Of a stretch of 6,651 nucleotides of DNA, positions 1 through 5,625 are shown piece after piece (within the stretch, counting starts at the first letter, position 1; every line of letters starts with the position of its first letter). The DNA comes from GCA-002790365 sp964486645. Its GTDB lineage: Bacteria; Bacteroidota; Ignavibacteria; Ignavibacteriales; Ignavibacteriaceae. Position numbers and translations under genes: made by a program. The notes beneath the pieces are model-generated. The model was not told the DNA's origin, made no database searches, and saw only the letters and a program-made list of their open reading frames with translations. The stretch spans positions 1-6,651 of the forward strand of contig CAZAOG010000143.1 in the NCBI GenBank assembly GCA_964486645.1, given 5' to 3'.

Positions 1-20
1 AAAACCGGTTAAAACCGGTT
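1..20. repeat. Two tandem copies of AAAACCGGTT at the window edge
   Basis: The 10-mer AAAACCGGTT occurs twice in immediate succession; each unit contains the palindrome AACCGGTT. The window starts here, so more copies may lie to the left. No function can be assigned. Confidence 0.6.
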
Positions 21-47
21 GTGATTATTTTGTTTCTACGTCATAAG

Positions 48-91
48 CCCACAGATAAACCTGCCTGTACGGTAGGCAGGTCTGTGGGTTA
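48..91. repeat. Long imperfect inverted repeat, copy 1 of an intergenic palindromic repeat
   Basis: Nested stems: outer CCCACAGA (48-55) with TCTGTGGG (81-88), then TAAA as a one-sided bulge, then inner CCTGCCT (60-66) with AGGCAGG (74-80) around a 7-base loop GTACGGT. Fifteen base pairs in total. The part from TAAACCTGCCTG (56-67) to GTGGGTTA (84-91) recurs as the second copy at 121-155. It lies downstream of the secreted protein gene and could act as a terminator or message-end stabiliser, but no long T-run follows on either strand. Confidence 0.7.
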
Positions 92-120
92 ATTTAATTT
101 ATGAATTTTCACACAACCTC

Positions 121-155
121 TAAACCTGCCTGCCGGCAGGCAGGATCGTGGGTTA
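121..155. repeat. Copy 2 of the intergenic repeat, with a perfect 20-base palindrome
   Basis: A perfect palindrome at 125-144 (CCTGCCTGCC and its complement GGCAGGCAGG) is flanked by TAAA on the left and ATCGTGGGTTA on the right. These flanks match copy 1 at 56-91, apart from a one-base indel and the loop region. It begins 31 bases past the stop of the T9SS protein gene; on that strand the palindrome is followed by TTTA, so a weak intrinsic terminator is possible. REP/MITE-like dispersed repeats of this kind usually occur many times per genome. Confidence 0.7.
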
Positions 156-186
156 CCTAATATTTACACTTTTGAGAAAGCCTCGT

Positions 187-1710
187 TTATTTTAAAAGCA
201 GCATCTTCTTTGTTTGTATAAATTTTCCGGCTGTTATTCTGTACAAATAAACTCCGCTTGTTAAAACCTTACTATCGGAAGACATGTTGGAAGCATCAAA
301 ATCAACTTTATAGATACCTGCAGGCCGTTGTTTATTTACAAGCGTCGTTACCTCTCTGCCGAGCAGATCATAAACAATCAATTTTACAAACGTACTATTC
401 GGTATTGAATATTCTATTTTAGTTGAAGGATTAAATGGATTAGGAAAATTTTGAGTTAGTAAAAATTTTGCAGGATAACTCACGCCATTCTCCTCGGTAC
501 TTGTAATTATAAATTTATTTAAAAACACGGATACCGTATTACCGGCAAAGTTAGCCGTAACCAAATCCGGTTTAGAGTCACCATTAATATCTGCCACGGC
601 TACAGACATAGGACTTTTTCCGGTAATAAAATCTACTTTTGAATTGAAAACAGGAACAGTTGAATTTGTTTCGGTAGAATTAATAAAAACGGAAATGGAA
701 TTATCTTTATAATTGGCAACAACCATATCTTCTTTACCGTCTTTATTAAAATCCGAAAATAAAATTGCAACTGGAAGCCGGCCGGTAGTAAATTCGGTTT
801 TTAAAGTAAATTCAGGTATAAGTGAATTACCCAAGGTTTTGTTGATAAAAATTGAAACCGCTGAACTGCTGCTGTCGGTTACGGCTAAATCGGGTTTCCC
901 ATCTCCGTTTATATCCGAAACGCCGATAGAATAAGGTTGGACTCCCGCGGCAAGATTTATTTTTGGAGCAAATGACGCCGTAAATGAATTATCCGGAGTA
1001 GTATTAAGAAACACCGAAACGGTATTATCTTCTCTGTTTGCAACAGCCATATCCGGTTTACCGTCCCCGTTAAAATCCGGTAGTGCAACCGATTGGGGCT
1101 TATTTCCGGTCGCAAAATTTTGTCCAGAAGAGAAACTCGGAACCGTATCGCCGGCAGACGTAGTGTTAAAGAAAACCGAAACGGCATAGGGAGTTACAGA
1201 GTTTGTTGTAACAATATCGGGTTTGCCGTCATTGTTTATATCCGATATAGCGGCCGAAAAAGGACCTTGCCCGGTTGTAAAATCAACTTTTTCGGTAAAT
1301 GACGGAGTTAAAGAATTTGGTTCGGTTTTATTAATTAATACCGAAAAAGAACTTGGTGTGGAAATATTGGTAACAGCCAAATCCGGTTTACCGTCTCCGT
1401 TAAAATCAGATACGGCAACAACGTAGGGAGTAAAGCCGGTTTCAAAATTAAAATTTTCAGAAAAACTCGGTCTTACGGCATTTTGTGCGGTTGTGTTGAG
1501 AAAAATTGATATTGTGTTATCGTCGTGATTCACCACAACCAAATCGGGTTTTGAGTCTCCGTTAAAATCTGATAATTCAACCCATATAGGAAGGTTCCCG
1601 GTTTTAAAATCCGTTTTTGTAAATAGCGGTTGTGATAATGTACTTGCAGATTGTAAAATAATTATGAGTATTATAATATTAAAACTTACCGAGCGAATTG
1701 CAGCTTTCAT
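187..1710 (-). CDS. Secreted seven-repeat FG-GAP/VCBS beta-propeller protein with T9SS type A sorting domain
   Basis: 507 residues, ATG start, TAA stop. Residues 1-26 form a signal peptide (Lys/Arg start, Ile/Leu-rich core, polar SASTLSQ end). Seven repeats of 54-55 residues follow; each carries a calcium-binding type DxNxDxxxD loop, beginning at residues 48, 102, 157, 212, 266, 320 and 374, and ends in a strand like NTVSVFLN. Seven such units fit a closed seven-bladed propeller of the FG-GAP/VCBS (integrin-alpha-like) type. Residues about 417-507 are a T9SS C-terminal domain: NFPNPFNPST at 421-430, then GREV, an SGVYLYRI strand and a basic end KKMLLLK. The protein is therefore expected to cross the inner membrane by Sec and the outer membrane by T9SS, ending up on the surface or outside. 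No catalytic domain is visible, so ligand binding or adhesion is likely but the ligand is unknown. It is separated by 228 bases from the gene upstream and is probably its own transcription unit. Confidence 0.93.
   Translation of the reverse strand: MKAAIRSVSFNIIILIIILQSASTLSQPLFTKTDFKTGNLPIWVELSDFNGDSKPDLVVVNHDDNTISIFLNTTAQNAVRPSFSENFNFETGFTPYVVAVSDFNGDGKPDLAVTNISTPSSFSVLINKTEPNSLTPSFTEKVDFTTGQGPFSAAISDINNDGKPDIVTTNSVTPYAVSVFFNTTSAGDTVPSFSSGQNFATGNKPQSVALPDFNGDGKPDMAVANREDNTVSVFLNTTPDNSFTASFAPKINLAAGVQPYSIGVSDINGDGKPDLAVTDSSSSAVSIFINKTLGNSLIPEFTLKTEFTTGRLPVAILFSDFNKDGKEDMVVANYKDNSISVFINSTETNSTVPVFNSKVDFITGKSPMSVAVADINGDSKPDLVTANFAGNTVSVFLNKFIITSTEENGVSYPAKFLLTQNFPNPFNPSTKIEYSIPNSTFVKLIVYDLLGREVTTLVNKQRPAGIYKVDFDASNMSSDSKVLTSGVYLYRITAGKFIQTKKMLLLK
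517..1620 (-). repeat. Seven tandem 162-165 base units encoding propeller blades
   Basis: In-frame coding repeat spanning residues about 31-398 of the secreted propeller protein. The distance between successive aspartate loops is 54, 55, 55, 54, 54 and 54 residues. The loops vary only slightly: DFNGDSKPD, DFNGDGKPD, DINNDGKPD, DFNGDGKPD, DINGDGKPD, DFNKDGKED and DINGDSKPD. The TTG-P-SV and NTVSVFLN positions also recur. The units have diverged between the loops, so this is an old internal duplication and not a recent array expansion. Confidence 0.85.
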
Positions 1711-1938
1711 CTTTCACTATCCAATTAAATTTTAATAATGTAATCCTTAAGAATATAACAAACAATGTATAAAATATCGTGACTATATTTAAAGGGTTTT
1801 AGATTTCCGATCGTATTATAAAGCCGATCTGTTTTTAGTTGTTTCTACTTATAAAGGTCAAAATAACTGCGGACAGATTTATTTAGGAGAAAATCCTTGA
1901 GGGTAAGGAGATACTACAAAAACCTAAACTTGTTTGTC
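1711..1938. other. Non-coding gap between the dsrE-like gene and the secreted protein gene
   Basis: 228 AT-rich bases with no credible reading frame. It must hold the 3' end of the six-gene message and the promoter of the secreted protein gene. A weak sigma70-like pair for the latter is visible on the minus strand: TTGTTT (1765-1760), 17 bases, TACATT (1742-1737). Short inverted repeats (GATCG 1809-1813 with CGATC 1825-1829; TCCTT with AAGGA near 1893-1910) are too small to call as terminators. Confidence 0.4.
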
Positions 1939-2406
1939 TTATGTAAAAATAATTTCAGCGCCTGCCGATATTTCATAAAACCGACCTACGGAAATTATTT
2001 CATCTACCTGAGGACAAAAATCATCTTTACTTAAATGAAACATATCAACGGTTGCTTTGCATGCATATATTTCCGCTCCGGAATCGTGCAGCATTTCAAT
2101 AAATTCACGTACAGGAGGAATATCCAATTTTTCCAATTCCTTTTTCATTTTTAACGAAGCAAGAGCAGAGACACCCGGAATGGCGCCAATCAACGTTGGA
2201 ATGTGCATACCGGGATTGCCAACGGTAGCAGCTTTAATACGATCCATCCTTTTATCTATAATTGCGTCCAATCCGAAGAACGTGAAAAACAAGGTTGCAT
2301 CTATTCCTTCCATTCGTGCACCGTTTGCCATAATCAGTCCGGGGTATATTCCTTCAAGCGAACCTTTGGAAATGATTATTGAAACTCTTTCAATTTTGTC
2401 CGACAT
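1939..2406 (-). CDS. DsrE/DsrF/DrsH-like sulfur-relay protein (DrsE_2 type)
   Basis: 155 residues, ATG start, TAA stop. The fold and motifs match the DsrE2/DsrE3-like family (Pfam DrsE_2): a beta strand VSIIISKGSLEGIYPGLIMA at the N-terminus, ATLFFTFFGLD at 37-47, the family's proline/glycine stretch IPTLIGAIPGVSALASLKMKK at about 69-89, and YACKATVDMFHL at 114-125. Cys116 in that last motif is the position used as persulfide carrier in characterised relatives; a second cysteine, Cys131, is near the C-terminus. Such proteins pass sulfane sulfur or thiosulfonate between rhodanese, TusA and DsrC-type carriers. The gene starts 20 bases after the stop of a DsrC/TusE-like gene, so the two are very probably co-transcribed and act together. 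No rhodanese or tusA is seen here. No clear Shine-Dalgarno precedes the ATG. Family assignment is firm; the physiological sulfur donor and acceptor are not known. Confidence 0.9.
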   Translation of the reverse strand: MSDKIERVSIIISKGSLEGIYPGLIMANGARMEGIDATLFFTFFGLDAIIDKRMDRIKAATVGNPGMHIPTLIGAIPGVSALASLKMKKELEKLDIPPVREFIEMLHDSGAEIYACKATVDMFHLSKDDFCPQVDEIISVGRFYEISAGAEIIFT

Positions 2407-2426
2407 TTTAATTGTATTTCAATTGA

Positions 2427-2741
2427 TTAAATGCATCCTTTTGGTTTCGGCAAGCCTGCAATTTTAGCGGCTTTTTTGATTGGACCTTTGGGGAATAGTC
2501 GATAAAGTTCTTTTACGCTTACGCCGCTTTCTCTTGTTAATTTTCGAATCGAAGGTACGTTTCCTTTTTCATTAAAAACATAGCGTATAAAATTAATCAC
2601 AATCCAATGACGTTCGTTTAAGTCTATGTTTTCTTCTCGGGCTAATTCCAAGGCTGCGTCTTCGTTCCAATCGCTTAAATGTTTCAGATTGCCGTCGGCA
2701 TCTCTTTCAAGTGATTGTTTGTTTTGTTCTAATATTTCCAT
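2427..2741 (-). CDS. TusE/DsrC/DsvC family sulfur-relay protein, single-cysteine form
   Basis: 104 residues, ATG start, close to the family's usual length of about 105-115. Recognisable features are the early LSDWNEDAALELA segment (22-34), NERHWIVINFIRYVF (42-56), the helix-turn-helix-like PSIRKLTRESGVSVKELYRLFP (63-84), and the flexible C-terminal arm GPIKKAAKIAGLPKPKGCI. The penultimate Cys103 is the invariant CysA. The second redox cysteine of true DsrC (CysB), eleven residues earlier, is replaced by Ala92. The protein therefore cannot form the intramolecular CysA-CysB disulfide/trisulfide used with DsrAB, and resembles TusE, which only carries sulfur on CysA. No dsrAB is in the window. 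Its partner is the DsrE-like gene 20 bases downstream. An AAGGGA sequence 8 bases before the ATG may be a ribosome binding site. Whether it serves tRNA 2-thiouridine synthesis or another sulfur transfer cannot be told from sequence. Confidence 0.9.
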   Translation of the reverse strand: MEILEQNKQSLERDADGNLKHLSDWNEDAALELAREENIDLNERHWIVINFIRYVFNEKGNVPSIRKLTRESGVSVKELYRLFPKGPIKKAAKIAGLPKPKGCI

Positions 2742-2767
2742 TATTTCATTCCCTTTTTTAAGTGTCT

Positions 2768-2793
2768 CAAGTATATCTTGTCACTGCGGGAGA
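2768..2793 (-). promoter_or_regulatory. Possible internal promoter for the tusE-like/dsrE-like pair
   Basis: In the 64-base gap after deoC the minus strand reads TATACTTG (2775-2768), one mismatch from the Bacteroidetes -7 box TAnnTTTG, which would place a transcription start about 20 bases before the tusE-like ATG. The expected -33 TTTG about 19 bases upstream is poor. The call rests on one box only. Confidence 0.2.
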
Positions 2794-2805
2794 ACGGAAC
2801 ACTTT

Positions 2806-3672
2806 TTAATAACTGCTTTCGCTTTTTTGTCCAAGTACTATTTTCACGCTTGCGCTAGCGCCTATTCTATCTGCGCCGCTGGCAATCATTGCATTTGCAT
2901 CTTCTCTGGAACGAATTCCCCCCGATGCTTTTACGCCTACGGAACTGCCGACTACATATTTCATAAGTGCAATATCGCCGACAGTTGCCCCGCCTTTGCT
3001 GAAACCGGTTGACGTTTTAACAAAATCGGCGCCGGCGTGCTTGCAAATTATACAAGCTTTAATTTTTTCTTCGTCTGTCAGCAATGCCGTTTCCAAAATA
3101 ACCTTGCAAATATCGTTATTTTTTTTCGCAGCAAGCACTACTTGATTAACATCGTTAAACACATAATCATAATTACCTTGTTTCAGCTGACCGACATTTA
3201 TAACCATATCAATTTCTTCCGCTCCGTTTTTAATTGCCTGTTCGGCTTCAAATCTTTTTGTCTCCGTTGTTGTTGCTCCAAGTGGAAAACCAATAACGGT
3301 GCACACCTTAACACCGCTTCCTTTCAACAAATCGCTGCATAAAGAAACATAGCCCGGATTTACGCAAACCGAAGCGAACCGGTATTTTCTTGCCTCATCG
3401 CACAAAGCCGTAATATCGTCAACAGTTGCTTCCGGTTTTAACAGGGTGTGATCGATCTTTCTTGCCAAACTTTTATTTGCAAGTATATCACCTATTCCCA
3501 AACCTGCGGCAATTCTGTCAGCGCCGCTGTTTACAATATTGTTAACTGCATCGGGTTGGGTAACAACATTTGTTTCCCAGCCTCTACAAGAATCACCCTT
3601 GCAGTAAAATTCTCTTAATGTTTTTTCAAGTAATTCTTCGGCATTTAGTTTTTTTGTATTTGTATAACTCAT
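2806..3672 (-). CDS. deoC: Deoxyribose-phosphate aldolase with extended N-terminus
   Basis: Class I (Schiff-base) aldolase that splits 2-deoxy-D-ribose 5-phosphate into acetaldehyde and glyceraldehyde 3-phosphate, the last step of deoxynucleoside breakdown. Numbering from the chosen ATG (288 residues): core from KIDHTLLKP (about 72), SVCVNP, TVIGFPLG, catalytic Asp155 in EEIDMVINVG, Schiff-base Lys219 in FVKTSTGF, proton-relay Lys248 in GVKASGGIR, and phosphate-side GADRIGAS (266-273). All key residues are present. About 70 extra residues precede the core: a charged helix LNAEELLEKTLREFY (9-23), a CX4C pair (Cys24, Cys29) and SGADRIAAGLGI (49-60), which echoes the C-terminal GADRI motif. An in-frame TTG at 3684 would add four residues and overlap folD; the ATG at 3672, one base after the folD TAA and preceded by GGTGGA, is preferred. 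Tight spacing implies translational coupling to folD. Confidence 0.95.
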   Translation of the reverse strand: MSYTNTKKLNAEELLEKTLREFYCKGDSCRGWETNVVTQPDAVNNIVNSGADRIAAGLGIGDILANKSLARKIDHTLLKPEATVDDITALCDEARKYRFASVCVNPGYVSLCSDLLKGSGVKVCTVIGFPLGATTTETKRFEAEQAIKNGAEEIDMVINVGQLKQGNYDYVFNDVNQVVLAAKKNNDICKVILETALLTDEEKIKACIICKHAGADFVKTSTGFSKGGATVGDIALMKYVVGSSVGVKASGGIRSREDANAMIASGADRIGASASVKIVLGQKSESSY

Positions 3673-3673
3673 T

Positions 3674-4552
3674 TTATCCACCAAAATTTTGATACGCTTT
3701 GAATGTGTTTTTAAGCAGCATTGCTATTGTCATCGGACCAACTCCTCCGGGAACAGGTGTAATATAAGAACATTTTTGCGAAACATCATTAAAATTCACA
3801 TCGCCCACAACTCTGTAACCTTTCTTTTTTGAGGCATCTTCTACGCGGTTAATTCCCACATCAACAACAACCGCTCCTTCTTTAACCATATCTGCCGTAA
3901 TAAATTCCGCCTTACCTATTGCAGCAATAAGTATATCCGCCTGCTTTGTAAAGTAAGAAAGGTCTGCTGCTGCAGAATGACAAACAGTTACAATTGAATT
4001 TGCAAACTGTTCCTTTTGAACCATAATATTCGCGATTGGTTTGCCCACAATGTTGCTTCGTCCGACTACAACAACATGCTTGCCCTTAGTTTCTATTTTG
4101 TATCTTTTTAATAATTCTTGAATTCCGGCAGGAGTGCACGAGCGAAGGGAATCTTTCCCAATCACCAACCTTCCGACATTAACCGGGTGAAAACCGTCAA
4201 CATCTTTTTCGGGTTTTATTGCCTCGATTATTTTATCCTCATTGATATGAGCAGGCAGCGGAAGCTGAACAAGTATTCCATGAAAATCAGAGTCTTCATT
4301 GTATTTATTAACAAGATTCAACAGCTCGTCTTCGGTTGTTTCCGGAGGAAGGAACTCGGTTCTGCTCATCATGCCAATTAGTTCACAAGCTTTGCCTTTG
4401 CTTTTAACATAAATCTGTGATGCGGAATCTTCCCCGACCAAAACGGCGACCAAACCGGGTGCTTTTTTTCCGCTCTCTCTAAGTTTAGTAATTTCTTTTT
4501 TCAGCTCTTCTTTTATTTCGGATGCTACTTTTTTACCGTCAATAATTTGCAT
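3674..4552 (-). CDS. folD: Bifunctional methylenetetrahydrofolate dehydrogenase / methenyltetrahydrofolate cyclohydrolase
   Basis: 292 residues, ATG start, full family length. Cytosolic enzyme that oxidises 5,10-methylene-THF with NAD(P)+ and hydrolyses the methenyl product to 10-formyl-THF for purine and formyl-methionine synthesis. Visible motifs: QIYVKSKGKACE (46-57) with catalytic Tyr48 and Lys52; GILVQLPLP (92-100) with Gln96; KDVDGFHP (116-123) with Asp119; CTPAGI (139-144); the dinucleotide-binding VVVGRSNIVGKP (161-172); and the C-terminal signature PVPGGVGPMT (266-275). Nothing is missing. It follows the methyltransferase gene after 71 bases containing a stable hairpin, and its TAA is one base from the deoC ATG. 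The leader just before the ATG is almost all A and T with no Shine-Dalgarno, as is common in Bacteroidota-type genomes. Confidence 0.98.
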   Translation of the reverse strand: MQIIDGKKVASEIKEELKKEITKLRESGKKAPGLVAVLVGEDSASQIYVKSKGKACELIGMMSRTEFLPPETTEDELLNLVNKYNEDSDFHGILVQLPLPAHINEDKIIEAIKPEKDVDGFHPVNVGRLVIGKDSLRSCTPAGIQELLKRYKIETKGKHVVVVGRSNIVGKPIANIMVQKEQFANSIVTVCHSAAADLSYFTKQADILIAAIGKAEFITADMVKEGAVVVDVGINRVEDASKKKGYRVVGDVNFNDVSQKCSYITPVPGGVGPMTIAMLLKNTFKAYQNFGG

Positions 4553-4574
4553 ATTATTTTTTAATATTTTTTAA

Positions 4575-4590
4575 GCAACCCGAAGGTTGC
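4575..4590 (-). promoter_or_regulatory. UUCG-tetraloop hairpin in the folD leader
   Basis: The minus strand reads GCAACC-TTCG-GGTTGC: a perfect 6-base-pair stem closed by C-G around a UUCG tetraloop, the most stable RNA loop class. It sits 22 bases upstream of the folD ATG, and A-rich sequence follows it. With no U-tract on the minus strand it does not look like an intrinsic terminator. It may mark an RNA processing or stabilising site between the methyltransferase and folD messages, or attenuate translation. Structure is seen directly; function is inferred. Confidence 0.45.
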
Positions 4591-4623
4591 CGTTACAATG
4601 TTTCTTTAGAATGAAAATTCTTT

Positions 4624-5625
4624 TTAAACTTTTAATTCATATTTTTTTGATAAATACGATTTTAATTTTTTATCACTTAAAATTTCATCTGCAAATGGAT
4701 TTGAATTCTGCCAGCCCGTTCTTCCCGTCTTTCTAAAATTTTCCAATCTTCTTACTGTAATTTCGCAAAAAATCGGATCAATATCAGAAGTATAACATTT
4801 TCTTCCCATTTTTTCACAAGCAATTAATGTTGTACCGGAATGTGAAAAAAAATCCACAACAATATCATTCTTTTTGCTGCCGGCTTCAACAATCCTTTCG
4901 ATTGCTTTCAAGGGCTTTTGCGCGTAGCAGCCGTTTACGTTTTCTTCCATTCTGTAAAATACCTGCTGTATATCAACCCAGATGTTTCCGGCGCGAATAT
5001 ATTCGGATTTACTCCTTTCAATATTTTCGGTCTGTTTGCCGTTTACCGTTTTGTAATATCCTTTTAAAATTTTGGGAATGTCGGTGTACTCCGCATTAAT
5101 ATTAAATTCAGGTTTCCCTTTAACATAATAAAGTAATTCCTGCCTGATTGACATCCAGTTTTTCTGCGTACCGTAACCCCGCTGATTTCTTAAAGTTATA
5201 AAACTTTTGGATTTAAATTCCGTGCTTTTCATCATCTGCATAAATTCAGGTAAGGGCGAAAAACCGTTTTTCTGATCTGCGCCGAGCCAAACGTAAAATG
5301 AAGAATTATCCGATAAAACGGAGTAAATATTTCTTACCCATTTATCACACCAATTAATAAATTTTAAGGTATCCGTTTCTTTAAATGCAACAAAATTGTA
5401 CGGTGGGTCCTGAATTGAGAGAGCGGCTTTACTTTTATTCATTATTTTTTTTAATGAATTTTTATCCTCGATATCCATACAGGCGATTTTGTGTTTTCCT
5501 TTTTTATCGTTCCAAATATATCCGACCTTAAATCGGCAATAAGGTAATAGTAGTTTTTTTAATTCTAAGTCTTTGTCTATTCTTGGAAGCGGATAATTGG
5601 TCATTGGCTGATAGTCAATTTTCAC
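4624..5625 (-). CDS. Beta-class site-specific DNA methyltransferase (N6-adenine or N4-cytosine), solitary
   Basis: 333 residues from GTG at 5625 (326 if the in-frame ATG at 5604 is used). Catalytic motif IV DPPYNF is at 73-78 and comes before motif X (QKPLKAIERIV, 236-246) and the SAM-binding motif I VDFFSHSGTT (257-266), followed by an acidic motif II region YTSDIDP (278-284). The order IV...X-I defines the beta class (Pfam N6_N4_Mtase). DPPY favours N6-adenine over N4-cytosine but does not prove it. The stretch between, including GYGTQKNWMSIRQELLYYVKG (150-170), holds motif VIII-like and target-recognition sequence; the DNA site cannot be read off. A lysine-rich N-terminal arm of about 70 residues precedes motif IV. 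No restriction endonuclease or specificity gene is adjacent; the neighbours are ymdB (11-base overlap with the GTG start) and folD, so it looks like an orphan, perhaps regulatory, methylase. Neither start has a Shine-Dalgarno; the A-rich run before the GTG slightly favours it. Confidence 0.92.
   Translation of the reverse strand: MKIDYQPMTNYPLPRIDKDLELKKLLLPYCRFKVGYIWNDKKGKHKIACMDIEDKNSLKKIMNKSKAALSIQDPPYNFVAFKETDTLKFINWCDKWVRNIYSVLSDNSSFYVWLGADQKNGFSPLPEFMQMMKSTEFKSKSFITLRNQRGYGTQKNWMSIRQELLYYVKGKPEFNINAEYTDIPKILKGYYKTVNGKQTENIERSKSEYIRAGNIWVDIQQVFYRMEENVNGCYAQKPLKAIERIVEAGSKKNDIVVDFFSHSGTTLIACEKMGRKCYTSDIDPIFCEITVRRLENFRKTGRTGWQNSNPFADEILSDKKLKSYLSKKYELKV

Noticed and set aside
713..1426. 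Plus-strand open frames at 713-934, 1093-1302 and 1223-1426, and a minus-strand frame at 957-1187
   Set aside because: All lie inside the seven-repeat secreted protein gene and recur at the repeat period; their translations are low-complexity shadows with no domain.
517..1620. Regular repeats as a CRISPR-like or satellite array
   Set aside because: The units are 162-165 bases, in frame and diverged at the DNA level, and encode propeller blades.
4575..4590. The UUCG hairpin as an intrinsic terminator
   Set aside because: On the minus strand it is followed by A-rich sequence, and on the plus strand by CGTTAC; neither gives a U-tract.
4608..4621. AGAAT-GAAA-ATTCT hairpin just after the methyltransferase stop, with T-run on the plus strand
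   Set aside because: The stem is only five AT-rich pairs, and the T-run is on the strand that carries no gene here.
2057..5099. Plus-strand open frames at 2057-2467, 2626-3012, 3037-3342, 4118-4381 and 4827-5099
   Set aside because: Each is antisense to a firmly recognised gene (dsrE-like, tusE-like, deoC, folD, methyltransferase) and has Cys/Phe/Ser-rich sequence typical of antisense translation.
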